In this document: positions 51,694-59,965 of the stretch, one piece after another
Layout of the letters: each line of letters begins with the position of its first letter
Numbering within the stretch: position 1 is the stretch's first letter
Assembly: GCA_937901745.1 (NCBI GenBank)
Contig: CALGSZ010000155.1
Span: 1 to 64,000 of the forward strand
Length of the DNA: 64,000 bases
Direction of reading: 5' to 3'
Origin: an uncultured Chloroflexota bacterium
Lineage (GTDB): Bacteria; Chloroflexota; Chloroflexia; Thermomicrobiales; UBA6265
Program-made: the position numbers and the translations under genes
The notes under the pieces: model-generated
Told to the model about the DNA's origin: nothing
Databases searched by the model: none
Seen by the model: the letters and a program-made list of their open reading frames with translations, nothing else

Positions 51694-52911
51694 ATGACTG
51701 CTGAAGGCGCGCCGCTCGCTGGAAACCGCATCCTCGCGGTCGAGCAATTCGGCGCGGGTCCCTTCGCGACACTGCTCCTTGCCGACCTCGGCGCCGAGGT
51801 TCTGAAAATCGAAGACCCCGCCGCTGGCGGCGATGTTGGGCGCAGTGTGCCACCTGCCGCGCGCGACGGGCACAGTCCCTATTTCGAGACGTTCAACCGG
51901 GGGAAGCGCTCGATCGCGCTCGACTTGAAAAGCCCGGCCGGGCGCGCTGTTTTCGAGCGGCTGGTCGCCCGGTCTGACGCGGTCTTCAACAACCTGCGCG
52001 GCGACTTGCCAGAGCGGCTTGGGCTGACCTACGCCGCGCTAAGCCCGATCAATCCCCGGATCGTCTGCGTCTCGCTCTCCGCCTATGGCCGGACCGGTCC
52101 ACGCCAGGCCGAGCCAGGCTACGACGCGCTGATTCAAGCCGAAGCTGGGTGGGCGACGCTGACCGGCGAGCCAGGCGCACCACCGGCACGCAGCGGGTTG
52201 CCCTTGGCGGATTATGCGACCGGCTTAGCGGCGGCGCTCGGCCTCGTCGTCGGGTTGCTCGATGCGCGGCGCACCGGTCGTGGCCGGGACGTCGACACCT
52301 CGCTCTACGACGTCGCGCTCGCCATGCTGACGTATCCAGCGACCTGGTTCCGCACGCTCGGCCGGATCACCGAGCGGCAGCCACTCTCCGCCCACCCGAC
52401 CATCGTCCCGTTCCAGTTCTTCGCCACCGCCGATGGTTACATCGCGGTCGCCTGCGCCAAGGAGAAATTCTTCCGGGCGCTGGTCGAACGGATGGGCCAC
52501 CCGGAGCTGGCGACCGATCCTCGCTTCGCGTCCTTCGCGGATCGCCAGGCCAACCGGGACACCCTGCTCAGCATCCTCAACAAGACGTTCGCGCAGCGCA
52601 CCACACGGGAATGGATCGAGCTTCTGCGCGGCACGGTTCCGTGCGCGCCGGTGCGCTCGATGGAAGAGGCGCTCGATCCGGCGGAGCTTGCCGAGCGCGG
52701 CATGGCCGCCGACTACGAGCATGCCGTCCTCGGCCCGATCCATGCTGTCGGCTCGCCACTGAAGTTCGCCGGCTACCAGCCGACCTACCGGCCTGCGCCG
52801 GGACTCGACGACGACCGCGACGCGATTCTGCGCGAACTCGGCTACGACGACGCGGAGATCGCCGCTCTGGAAGCAACCGGAGCATTCGGCTCGGCAACGG
52901 GGAGCGCGTGA
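51694..52911 (+). CDS. CaiB/BaiF (family III) CoA transferase
   Basis: Transfers CoA between carboxylic acids. The 405-residue protein has the family layout: RILAVEQFGAGPFATLLLAD, LGAEVLKIEDPAAGGDVGR, YFETFNRGKRSIALDLKS, the catalytic Asp in LADYATGLAAALG (Asp173), and PIVxFQFF-like IVPFQFFATADGYIAVAC. ATG 51694 has ACGGAGTGACG upstream. The frame runs open to 50692 on the left, but that part is antisense to the hydratase gene and is not coding. Confidence 0.92.
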   Translation: MTAEGAPLAGNRILAVEQFGAGPFATLLLADLGAEVLKIEDPAAGGDVGRSVPPAARDGHSPYFETFNRGKRSIALDLKSPAGRAVFERLVARSDAVFNNLRGDLPERLGLTYAALSPINPRIVCVSLSAYGRTGPRQAEPGYDALIQAEAGWATLTGEPGAPPARSGLPLADYATGLAAALGLVVGLLDARRTGRGRDVDTSLYDVALAMLTYPATWFRTLGRITERQPLSAHPTIVPFQFFATADGYIAVACAKEKFFRALVERMGHPELATDPRFASFADRQANRDTLLSILNKTFAQRTTREWIELLRGTVPCAPVRSMEEALDPAELAERGMAADYEHAVLGPIHAVGSPLKFAGYQPTYRPAPGLDDDRDAILRELGYDDAEIAALEATGAFGSATGSA

Positions 52912-52952
52912 CGGCCTAGGGATGCCGTTCCGTCAGCGATGCGATGGCGTGG

Positions 52953-53783
52953 TCACGCTGGCCGGTGGTGATCCAAGGCGGCGACGTGCAGCTTCGCTCC
53001 GGCGTTCGTGATCGCCTCGGCCCATTGGTCTGAGATTCGGTCGTCGGTGACGACGTGGTGGATGCGGGAGAGCGCGGCGACCCGCACGTAGGAGTAGCGC
53101 CCGAATTTCGTGGCATCCGCGACGAGCACGACTTGTCGCGCGATGTCCATCATCGCCCCTTTGATCTCGGCGTCGAACTCGCTCGGACCGCACAGCTCCA
53201 ATTCGTCCGAAATGCCGGTTCCCGACAGAAACAGCCAGTCAACCCTCAGATGCTCGAGCGTCGTCCGCGCGAACGGTCCCACGAGACTGGCGGTTTGGTG
53301 CAGCTGGCCACCAGTGACGATGACTTCGATGCCGGGCCGGTTGCCAAGCTCAGCCGCGGCCTTGATCCCGTTCGTCACCACGGTGAGCCGCTTCCGCTGC
53401 ACGAGGTTGCGCGCGACTTGCAGCGTCGTCGTGCTCCCGTCCAGAGCCACTGAATCGCCATCGCAGACGAGATCGGCGGCCATCTTGCCAATCGCGCGCT
53501 TGGCCTCGACTTCGACAAGCTCGCGGCGGGCAAAGGACAGCTCGAACGGACTTTGTGAGGACGATCTGGCCCCACCGTGAACCGCCTCGACCAGCCCCTC
53601 CTCTTCGAGGAGCTGCAAATCGCGGCGAATCGTCATCGCCGATACGTTGAACGTCTCGGCCAGCTCAGCGACTGAAACGGTATGGCGAGCCAGGATGATG
53701 TCGATAATGCGTCGGCGCCGCTCCGCGGGGAGCATTCCCGCCGCCCGCCGTTGCCCTTGACTCTCAGCTTTGGTGCTTGCCAT
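52953..53783 (-). CDS. DeoR/GlpR-family transcriptional regulator
   Basis: Sugar-phosphate-responsive repressor of 276 residues. The N-terminal helix-turn-helix is RRRRIIDIILARHTVSVAEL followed by AETFNVSAMTIRRDLQLLEE; the DeoR signature continues EGLVEAVHGGA. The C-terminal sensor domain has the phosphosugar motif LDGSTTTLQVARNL and VTNGIKAAAELG, ISRD-like FLSGTGI and VADATKFGR. ATG 53783 is used; a TTG 6 nt upstream is possible. It is the last gene of the aldolase/ABC/kinase unit, 24 nt after the kinase, and so the likely regulator of that unit, with the palindrome at 59405-59427 as candidate operator. Confidence 0.92.
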   Translation of the reverse strand: MASTKAESQGQRRAAGMLPAERRRRIIDIILARHTVSVAELAETFNVSAMTIRRDLQLLEEEGLVEAVHGGARSSSQSPFELSFARRELVEVEAKRAIGKMAADLVCDGDSVALDGSTTTLQVARNLVQRKRLTVVTNGIKAAAELGNRPGIEVIVTGGQLHQTASLVGPFARTTLEHLRVDWLFLSGTGISDELELCGPSEFDAEIKGAMMDIARQVVLVADATKFGRYSYVRVAALSRIHHVVTDDRISDQWAEAITNAGAKLHVAALDHHRPA

Positions 53784-53807
53784 TGGCAATGCCAGGACGC
53801 GGCAACA

Positions 53808-55298
53808 TCAGATCGCGCTGCTCATGGGGCGGAGCGCCGAATAAAGCGACCGATAGGCGCTCAGCCGCTCCTGATAGTACCGCGAATGGTCTGGATTCGG
53901 AGCAAATCGCCTCTCTGAGGCCCCGGAGGTTGGCGCGGCTGGATCGAGGAGCCCCGCGCCCACGCCAGCGAGCCGAGCGGCGCCCCAGCAGGCCGCCTCA
54001 CGTTGCGCGGCCCTCCTAATCGGTATGCCCATGACGTCAGCCGCGATTTGCAGCCAGCGATCCGAGCGAGCGCCGCCTCCGACCGCGACCGCCGACTCGA
54101 CTGACACGCCGGCCGCCGCGAGGCAAGCGCGATTGACCGCCATCTCGAGCATCACCCCTTCGAGCAGGGCTTTGATGAGATGCCCGCGAGAGGTTGCGAA
54201 CGTCAGCCCAACGATGGCTCCCCGCGAAAGAGGATCGTTGTGAGGCGATCCGGAGCCCGCGAAGTGCGGTAAGACGAGCAGCCCGCTTGGCTCGGGCACA
54301 GCCTGCCCGACGATCAGCTCGTAGACATCACTGCCGGTCTCCGCGGCTGCCTGACGCTCAGCCTCGCCGAGCACGTCCCGGTACCAGCGCAGGAGCGATC
54401 CCCCGGTGAAATTCCCGGCTAGCGTCACGTATTGGTCAGGAACGACGTGTGGATAGCAGGGATAGTCGTGGTCGAGCAGCTCGTCGCGCGGTGCTGACAA
54501 GACAGGCGCGAGACAGATGGTTGTGCCGATGGCGAGCATCGCCTCGCCGACGGCCGACGCGCCCGCCCCAAACACGCCGCACGGCTGGTCATGCCCACCC
54601 GCGACGATCAAGGGTGGATCACTGAAGCCGAGATCCGACGCGACATCCGCCCGCACCCGGCCGATCACCGTGCCGGCTGGCACCGGCGTGGCCAGCTTTT
54701 CCGCCTCGATCCCGGCCGCCGCCAGAACCGGCTCCGCCCAACAATGCGCGCGAATGTCGAACGCCATCGTCCGCGCCGCCATCGAATAGTCGATCGCGGG
54801 CTCTGCTCCTAGCCGGAAGCTGACGAGATCGCCGTAGCAGAGGAACTTCCAGGTTCTCTGGACGAGATCGGGGTCATGGTCACGCCACCACATCAGCTTC
54901 GCGATCGTGAACATCGGATGAGGCGGCTGACCGGTGATCCGCGCCAGCTTCTCACGTCCGATCGCCGCTTCTAACCGCTGCGCCTGTTCGATGGCGCGGT
55001 TATCGAACGTCACCGGGCTGGGCGCGAGCGCCGCTCCGTCCCGCCCGACGGGCGTCACCGCTTCCCCCTGGGCGGAGACGGCAAGCGCCACGACGGACTC
55101 GCCGGTCAGCTGCTCGTTGACTCGACGGATGCAACCGGCCACAGCGGCCCAGACATCGTCTGGATCGAGCTCGAGGTGATTGGGCGCGGGAGTCCGCAGG
55201 ACATACTCCTTGGACGCCGTCGCGAGAAGCGTTCCATCTTCCGCGAAGGCAGCGGCCTTACACGCCGTTGTCCCGACGTCGATCCCGAGCAGAGCCAC
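53808..55298 (-). CDS. FGGY-family carbohydrate kinase
   Basis: A 496-residue sugar kinase of the ketose/gluconate kinase branch. N-terminal LLGIDVGTTACKAAAFAEDG; VSAQGEAVTPVGRDG at the sugar-contact position; catalytic Asp in AGGHDQPCGVFGAG; VGGGARSDRWLQIAADVMG as adenosine motif; VLPHFAGSGSPHNDPLSRG. GTG start with AAAGG 8 nt upstream, 3 nt after the MalG-type gene. The neighbours (class II aldolase, DeoR) suggest it makes a ketose 1-phosphate that the aldolase cleaves. Confidence 0.9.
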   Translation of the reverse strand: MALLGIDVGTTACKAAAFAEDGTLLATASKEYVLRTPAPNHLELDPDDVWAAVAGCIRRVNEQLTGESVVALAVSAQGEAVTPVGRDGAALAPSPVTFDNRAIEQAQRLEAAIGREKLARITGQPPHPMFTIAKLMWWRDHDPDLVQRTWKFLCYGDLVSFRLGAEPAIDYSMAARTMAFDIRAHCWAEPVLAAAGIEAEKLATPVPAGTVIGRVRADVASDLGFSDPPLIVAGGHDQPCGVFGAGASAVGEAMLAIGTTICLAPVLSAPRDELLDHDYPCYPHVVPDQYVTLAGNFTGGSLLRWYRDVLGEAERQAAAETGSDVYELIVGQAVPEPSGLLVLPHFAGSGSPHNDPLSRGAIVGLTFATSRGHLIKALLEGVMLEMAVNRACLAAAGVSVESAVAVGGGARSDRWLQIAADVMGIPIRRAAQREAACWGAARLAGVGAGLLDPAAPTSGASERRFAPNPDHSRYYQERLSAYRSLYSALRPMSSAI

Positions 55299-55301
55299 CA
55301 G

Positions 55302-56177
55302 TCAACCTTTCAGCGAGCCCGCCGTCAGACCACTCACGAAATAGCGCTGCAGGAGGACGAAGACGATCACGACGGGGATAGTGATGATCGTCAAGACGGC
55401 GAACATGGCGCCGGGATTCGTCAGGTAAACGCCGCTGTAAATGAGCGGAACGAGGATCAGCGGCTTCCGCGCATCGTCCTGCATCATGATCAGCGCAAGG
55501 ATGAACTCGTTCCACGAGACCATGAACTGCCAAATGAAAACGACCGCGAGCGCCGGCCAGCTCAGCGGCAGCAAGATTTGCCAATAAATCTTGAACGAGG
55601 AGCACCCGTCGAGCCGCGCCGCGTCCTCGATCTCGCGCGGCAAGCGGGAGAAGTAGCTCGTGAGGATGATGATCGCGAAGGGCGTGCCGAGCGCCGCGTA
55701 CGGCAAGATCAGTCCCAAATAGTTGTTGAGGAGATTGAGCCGCTTGGCAATCTGGAAGAGCGGGATGATCAGCGTCGGGATCGGCACCATCAGCGTCAGC
55801 ATCAGCAGGGCATACCAGACGCCGCTCCCCCAAAACTTCAAGCGGGCAAACGCGAAGGCAGCGAGCGAGGCGACCACCAGCACAAGCAAGACGGACGGAA
55901 CGGTGATGATCAGACTATTGAGGAAATAGCGCGGCAGCGGGTTCTCGCTCCAAACCTTGCCAAAGTTGTCGAGCGTGGGCTGCTTGACGATGAGCCCACC
56001 CAGGATGGCATCGCGGGAGCTGGACGGCATCAGCGCCACGGTCAGCATCATCGCGACCGGGACGAGCCAGACTAGCGCCAGCAGCGTAACGACCACCTGC
56101 GCGGCAACTCTTCCGGCGATCCGGCGCCATCGCCAACGCCGCCTGTGCGGAGTCTGGGCGAGAGACGTCGCGACCAT
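55302..56177 (-). CDS. carbohydrate ABC transporter permease, MalG type
   Basis: CUT1 permease of 291 residues. Arg/Trp-rich cytoplasmic N-terminus (PHRRRWRWRRIAGRV), TM1 VVVTLLALVWLVPVAMMLTV, PTLDNFGKVW in the first loop, EAA loop EIEDAARLDGCSSFKIY with WQILLPLSWPALAV, and the terminal LQRYFVSGLTAGSLKG. The unusual Cys in DGCSS replaces the common Ala/Gly-Ser of the EAA region. Starts 5 nt after the MalF-type stop. Confidence 0.92.
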   Translation of the reverse strand: MVATSLAQTPHRRRWRWRRIAGRVAAQVVVTLLALVWLVPVAMMLTVALMPSSSRDAILGGLIVKQPTLDNFGKVWSENPLPRYFLNSLIITVPSVLLVLVVASLAAFAFARLKFWGSGVWYALLMLTLMVPIPTLIIPLFQIAKRLNLLNNYLGLILPYAALGTPFAIIILTSYFSRLPREIEDAARLDGCSSFKIYWQILLPLSWPALAVVFIWQFMVSWNEFILALIMMQDDARKPLILVPLIYSGVYLTNPGAMFAVLTIITIPVVIVFVLLQRYFVSGLTAGSLKG

Positions 56178-56182
56178 CTTGT

Positions 56183-57106
56183 CTACTCCGACACCACGAA
56201 ACGCGCGCCGAGGAATCGCATCTGGAAGAGGCTGGACATGAGCGCGATCATCAGCAGGACGACCGAAATCGCGGCTCCGTAGCCCATGTTCTGCAGCTGG
56301 AACGCTTGGAGAAAGATGTAGGTCGGCATCATCTGCGTCGCGTTGTTCGGTCCGCCCTTGGTCAGAATGAAGATGAGCGCGAACGTTTGGAGCGCCCCGA
56401 TGACTCCGAGCAGGATCAGCGTGAGATGGATCGGCCGGAGCATCGGCCAGACGACCTGCACCAGCCGCTGGATCACCGACGCCCCATCCACCTCAGCGGC
56501 TTCCAGCACTTCCGAAGGCAACGTCTGAAGCCCCGCCAGGTAGAGGAGCATGGAGAAGCCGGTCCACTGCCACACGTTGACGGCGATGCAGGAGAAGATG
56601 GCGATCTTCGGATCGGCGAGGTAAGGGCGAGAAAGCCAATCGAGATCCCAGCGTTGCGCGATATCGGCGAGGAGCCCGCCGAAGGGGTCGTAGATGCGCT
56701 GCCAGACGATACCGATGACAACCGGGGAGATGATGGCGGGCAGGTAGAAGATCGCGCGGTAGATGGTGCGACCGATGATCTTGCTGTTGAGGAGAACGGC
56801 CAGCAAGAAGCCGAGGAACATCTGCGGAAAGATCGTCAGAAACGTCCAATACAGCGAGTTTCGCAGGGTCTTGCGAAAGATCGGATCTTCCCGAAAGAGC
56901 TGTATGTAGTTGTCGATCCCCACGAAGGTCCCGGCGCCGAGACCTGACCAGTCGAGAAGGCTGGCGCGCAGGATATAGACGATGGGATACGCGACGAAGA
57001 CGGCGAACAGGAGGAGCGCTGGCAAGACGAACAGCAGCCCCTCCTGCCGGCCAAGCCTCGGCCACGTTGAGACGGTCGCGCGCGTTGCGACTACCTGTTT
57101 GGCCAT
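56183..57106 (-). CDS. sugar ABC transporter permease, MalF type
   Basis: CUT1 permease of 307 residues with TM1 LLFVLPALLLFAVFVAYPIV, FVGIDNYIQLF in the first periplasmic loop, EAA loop EVLEAAEVDGASVIQRL with VQVVWPMLRP, and LIFILTKGGPNNATQMM as MalF/UgpA signature. It lies 197 nt after the binding-protein gene, separated from it by a large stem-loop. ATG with GGAGTGCG upstream. Confidence 0.92.
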   Translation of the reverse strand: MAKQVVATRATVSTWPRLGRQEGLLFVLPALLLFAVFVAYPIVYILRASLLDWSGLGAGTFVGIDNYIQLFREDPIFRKTLRNSLYWTFLTIFPQMFLGFLLAVLLNSKIIGRTIYRAIFYLPAIISPVVIGIVWQRIYDPFGGLLADIAQRWDLDWLSRPYLADPKIAIFSCIAVNVWQWTGFSMLLYLAGLQTLPSEVLEAAEVDGASVIQRLVQVVWPMLRPIHLTLILLGVIGALQTFALIFILTKGGPNNATQMMPTYIFLQAFQLQNMGYGAAISVVLLMIALMSSLFQMRFLGARFVVSE

Positions 57107-57218
57107 CGCACTCCACTGACATCGAACTCGAAACCTGGCCCTAGCTTAGCTCTGCGCGGCTGGCCAGCGGTGTTCCCTCGTTCGCGCGAGGACACCGGGA
57201 ATACGCAAAGCGGGAAAA

Positions 57219-57296
57219 GGCCGGATAGGGCCAGAGGCAACGGGCTTGTCCCCGGAGGAGCAGGAAGACAAGCTGCCTCCGCGACCCTATCCGGCC
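57219..57296 (-). terminator. large intercistronic stem-loop between binding-protein and permease genes
   Basis: Outer stem GGCCGGATAGGG (57219-57230) with CCCTATCCGGCC (57285-57296), 12 bp perfect. Inside are GCTTGTC/GACAAGC (57244-57250 with 57267-57273) and GAGGCA/TGCCTC (57234-57239 with 57274-57279). On the minus strand it is followed by TTTTCCCGCTTT. It sits 8 nt after the binding-protein stop. A partial terminator that also protects the upstream mRNA would give more binding protein than permease. Confidence 0.85.
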
Positions 57297-57303
57297 GGCT
57301 TGA

Positions 57304-58659
57304 TTACCGCGGCGGCTCCCAGGCGGCCTGGACCATCGCCATTCCGTCCTCAGGCGACATCTCGCCAGCCGCCACGCCAGCGAGCGCATCTTCGAGCGCC
57401 TGCTTCACCTTTGGATCGCGCAATTGCCGAGCGAATTTCACCTTCGGGAGCCAATCGACCGTGAAGGTCTCCCAGACCTGCTTCTGATGCTCTGTCTCGT
57501 AAGTCTCCGGATTGAGACCGGACACAGCGGGCAGGTCGTTGAACGTGTTGATGAGCACCTGCCCGGCGGCGCCGGAGATGAAGTCGGCCACGACCGTGAA
57601 GGCAGCCTCCGGGTCCTTGGCGTTCTTCGTGATTCCGAGCATCACGTCAATGCCGCCAAGCAAGTCTTCCGGAGCGCCATTCCCGGTGACGTCCGGAAAC
57701 TTCATCGGCGCGTAGCCCTGCAACCCTTGCGACAGCTCTGGAGGATTCTCGACCGTCGCTTGTTGCTGCCACCAGGCACCCATGGGGAACATCGCCGCCT
57801 TGCCCGCCTCGATCAGCGCGGCCGACTGCGGATAGGCGCTCAAGCCGAGGGCCCCGTCCTGAACGATCTTGTCATCGAAGAGGCGCTTGTACCATGTCAT
57901 CGCCTCGACGAATGGCGCATCGGTAAAGGAAGCGCCGTCGCCAAGCTCGGCCTTGTAGATCAATCCAGGCGCGATGTTATGGATCAGCTGCATGTAGATG
58001 TCGCGCCGCTGCCAACCGTCGGCGGCGCCGTGGAGCAGCGGGGCAACGCCCATCTCGTTGAAGACGTCAGCGGCCGCCTTCATCTCGTCATAGGTGGTCG
58101 GCGGCTGGAGTCCGGCTTCCTCGAAGAGCGGGACCGTGTACCAAAGGTTGATCGTCTGCGTCAGGAGCGGCAGGCCGTAGAAGCTCTCGTCGCCGCTTGG
58201 GTTGCCGAGCCGCGCTTGATCGATGCCGATCGGGAAGAAGTTGCTCTGCCAATCGTCGCCCCACGTCGCGGCAGCGAGATCTTGCAGCGGGATGAGGAAA
58301 TCGCGGTACTCCTGAGTCAGCGCCCCCGGCTCGAGACCGATGATGTCGGGCAGGGAATCCGAAGCCGCGCGCGTCTTGAGATCGACGATGTACTCGGGGT
58401 AGTTCAGGATCGAGCGCGTCACCTTGATCTCGGGATGATTCGCGGTGAACGCCTCGATCATCTTGTCAGTGGTCTGCTGGATGGGCGACCAGGATCCGAA
58501 GGAGACCTCGATCGTTTCCTGCCGGCGCGCCGCGTTCAAGCGACGCGACGAGCCAGGCGCCGCCTTGACCTCACCACGCCAGGCCAAGCCCGTTACGTAC
58601 CCGGTAGCACCAATGGCAGCCGAACCCAAAAACCGCCGACGCGTCAGTCTAGCGCTCAT
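57304..58659 (-). CDS. extracellular sugar-binding protein of ABC importer, Tat-type signal
   Basis: Family 1 binding protein of 451 residues, a size typical of CUT1 systems and clearly shorter than the two other binding proteins in the window. N-terminus SARLTRRRFLGSAAIGATGY is a twin-arginine signal. The mature part begins near QETIEVSFGSW, with EAFTANHPEIKVTRSIL, SLPDIIGLEPGAL, the hinge YGLPLLTQTINLWYTVPLFE, AAMFPMGAWWQQQ and GGIDVMLGITKNAKDPEAAF. ATG 58659 has AAAGGAGG upstream. It lies between the aldolase (61 nt) and the stem-loop before the permeases. Confidence 0.92.
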   Translation of the reverse strand: MSARLTRRRFLGSAAIGATGYVTGLAWRGEVKAAPGSSRRLNAARRQETIEVSFGSWSPIQQTTDKMIEAFTANHPEIKVTRSILNYPEYIVDLKTRAASDSLPDIIGLEPGALTQEYRDFLIPLQDLAAATWGDDWQSNFFPIGIDQARLGNPSGDESFYGLPLLTQTINLWYTVPLFEEAGLQPPTTYDEMKAAADVFNEMGVAPLLHGAADGWQRRDIYMQLIHNIAPGLIYKAELGDGASFTDAPFVEAMTWYKRLFDDKIVQDGALGLSAYPQSAALIEAGKAAMFPMGAWWQQQATVENPPELSQGLQGYAPMKFPDVTGNGAPEDLLGGIDVMLGITKNAKDPEAAFTVVADFISGAAGQVLINTFNDLPAVSGLNPETYETEHQKQVWETFTVDWLPKVKFARQLRDPKVKQALEDALAGVAAGEMSPEDGMAMVQAAWEPPR

Positions 58660-58720
58660 CCTGCCCTCCTTTGGCACGGGTGTGCCAGAACAGCGAACCT
58701 CTGACTGCCAACCGCCTTCG

Positions 58721-59347
58721 CTACCCCACCGCGCTCTCGAGATCCGCCATCGACAGCGCGGCAGGCGTGCCTAGCAGGTGCGCCAAGTAGGCGACTTTGG
58801 CCCCTCCTTCGAGCGCCACGAGGCACCGAAACGCTTCCTCGAGCGTCGCTCCGATCGTGAGACATCCGTGATTCGCCCAAATGACCGCTCGACGATCGCG
58901 CATGCAGCGCAACATCTCGTGCGCGAACGCCTCGGAGCCGCTCGGCATGAACGGCATGACCGGCGTCTCGCCACCGACCGCCAGCAACAGGCTGACAACG
59001 ACCGGTGGGATCGGTCGCCCGAGCGCGCCGAAGACATTCACGTAGATCGGCTCCGCATGGACGATGGCATGAACGTCCGGTCGCTCGCGGTAGACGGCGC
59101 AGTGAACTGCCGTCTCGTGCGACGGCTCGCGTTGCCCGTCAACGACGCGGCCATGAGCGTCGACCACGACGACGTCGGCCGAGGTCATCTGCTCGTATGG
59201 GTAGTCGTGCGGGGTAATCACGATCAGACCCGATTCCGGATCTCGCGCGCTCAGGTTCCCCTGAGTGTTCGGCGCTAAGCCAAGCCGAGCGACGCGCTGC
59301 GCGTACTCAACCACGCTCCAAGTCAGCTGGAGAAGAGTGCCTCCCAT
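58721..59347 (-). CDS. class II aldolase/adducin-family protein
   Basis: Zinc-dependent aldolase or epimerase fold of 208 residues (L-fuculose-/L-rhamnulose-phosphate aldolase and ribulose-5-phosphate 4-epimerase family). Features are TQGNLSARDPESGLIVITPH, the catalytic-Glu region PSHETAVH, zinc ligand IVHAEPIY and third ligand WANHGCLTIG. The usual second zinc His (HxH) is Glu here (HAE). It heads a minus-strand unit with a sugar importer, FGGY kinase and DeoR regulator, so it probably cleaves the kinase product to dihydroxyacetone phosphate and an aldehyde. Confidence 0.88.
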   Translation of the reverse strand: MGGTLLQLTWSVVEYAQRVARLGLAPNTQGNLSARDPESGLIVITPHDYPYEQMTSADVVVVDAHGRVVDGQREPSHETAVHCAVYRERPDVHAIVHAEPIYVNVFGALGRPIPPVVVSLLLAVGGETPVMPFMPSGSEAFAHEMLRCMRDRRAVIWANHGCLTIGATLEEAFRCLVALEGGAKVAYLAHLLGTPAALSMADLESAVG

Positions 59348-59389
59348 CCTTACCCCGTAGCCGAGCTAGAACGATCGAGATCGAACAGA

Positions 59390-59418
59390 GATGTAACATA
59401 CTCGCACAAACTGGTCAA
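59390..59418 (-). promoter_or_regulatory. promoter of the class II aldolase/ABC/kinase operon
   Basis: On the minus strand TTGACC (59418-59413), 17 nt, TACATC (59395-59390). The expected start is near 59383, giving a leader of about 35 nt. Confidence 0.6.
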
Positions 59419-59427
59419 TAGTTTGTG
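59405..59427. promoter_or_regulatory. palindromic candidate operator
   Basis: CACAAACT (59405-59412), 7-nt spacer, AGTTTGTG (59420-59427), perfect arms. The spacer contains the -35 hexamer of the aldolase-operon promoter, so a bound repressor would block polymerase. The DeoR-type protein encoded at the end of the same operon is the obvious candidate. Confidence 0.7.
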
Positions 59428-59526
59428 TGCGATCTGAACAGTCGCCACCCCTACGAGGGCGATGTGCTCCTAGCTGGACAGGGGACTACACTGGCCACGG
59501 CGCCACCATCCGCCAAGGGCGGCGCG

Positions 59527-59628
59527 ATGGCGGTCCGGCGGCAAGCCCGTTTCCTGCAGCAAGTCAGTCGCTGGCTCGAATCGGTCCCGCCCGATCTCAC
59601 AGCGCTCGATGGTGAGCGTTTCACATGA
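59527..59628 (+). CDS. possible 33-residue protein (doubtful)
   Basis: An ATG with AAGGGCGG upstream opens a basic then amphipathic peptide (VRRQARFLQQVSRWLESVPP, ending DLTALDGERFT). It could be a small protein, a gene remnant or chance. No family likeness. Confidence 0.25.
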   Translation: MAVRRQARFLQQVSRWLESVPPDLTALDGERFT

Positions 59629-59750
59629 GTAGCCGGTCGGCGCGAACCGGTTTCTTGATTGTGCGAATCATCCCGCGCCAGCCGCACGCTGGCAGCCTGC
59701 AAGCTTGAGTGAATAGGCGCGAACGGACGCGGCATTTTGCTCCGCTGAGA

Positions 59751-59779
59751 TTTACAACCCGCCCCTCGGGACGTACAAT
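59751..59779 (+). promoter_or_regulatory. promoter upstream of the PAP2 gene
   Basis: TTTACA (59751-59756; 5/6), 17 nt, TACAAT (59774-59779; 5/6). It predicts a start near 59786 and a leader of about 180 nt. Confidence 0.65.
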
Positions 59780-59860
59780 TGCGACGTCCATCCGTGCCCC
59801 GCGTGTGGTGGCGTCACCCGGTTGGACCTGCGCGTCCCGCCCTCAACTTCAGCGGGACAG

Positions 59861-59950
59861 ATGAATGTGCATCCAATAGCGTGCCTGTGCGGTGACACCG
59901 GCGACATGCTGCTGCCAAGGACACGCGCCGACCGCGACCGTGCGATCTAA
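59861..59950 (+). CDS. possible 29-residue upstream ORF in the PAP2 leader
   Basis: ATG 59861 opens MNVHPIACLCGDTGDM and then LLPRTRADRDRAI, ending 15 nt before the PAP2 ATG. AGCGGGA upstream is a weak ribosome site and overlaps the 3' arm of the leader hairpin. It may be a regulatory uORF or chance. Confidence 0.25.
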   Translation: MNVHPIACLCGDTGDMLLPRTRADRDRAI

Positions 59951-59965
59951 CGCTGCGAGGCGCCG

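Larger units (their letters stand above)
59348..59965. other. divergent regulatory region between aldolase operon and PAP2 gene
   Basis: About 620 nt. It holds the aldolase-operon promoter/operator near the left edge, a doubtful 33-codon ORF, a plus-strand promoter at 59751-59779 and a roughly 180-nt leader before the PAP2 gene. The leader contains a hairpin, GTCCCGC (59834-59840) with GCGGGAC (59852-59858), and a 29-codon ORF. Confidence 0.55.
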
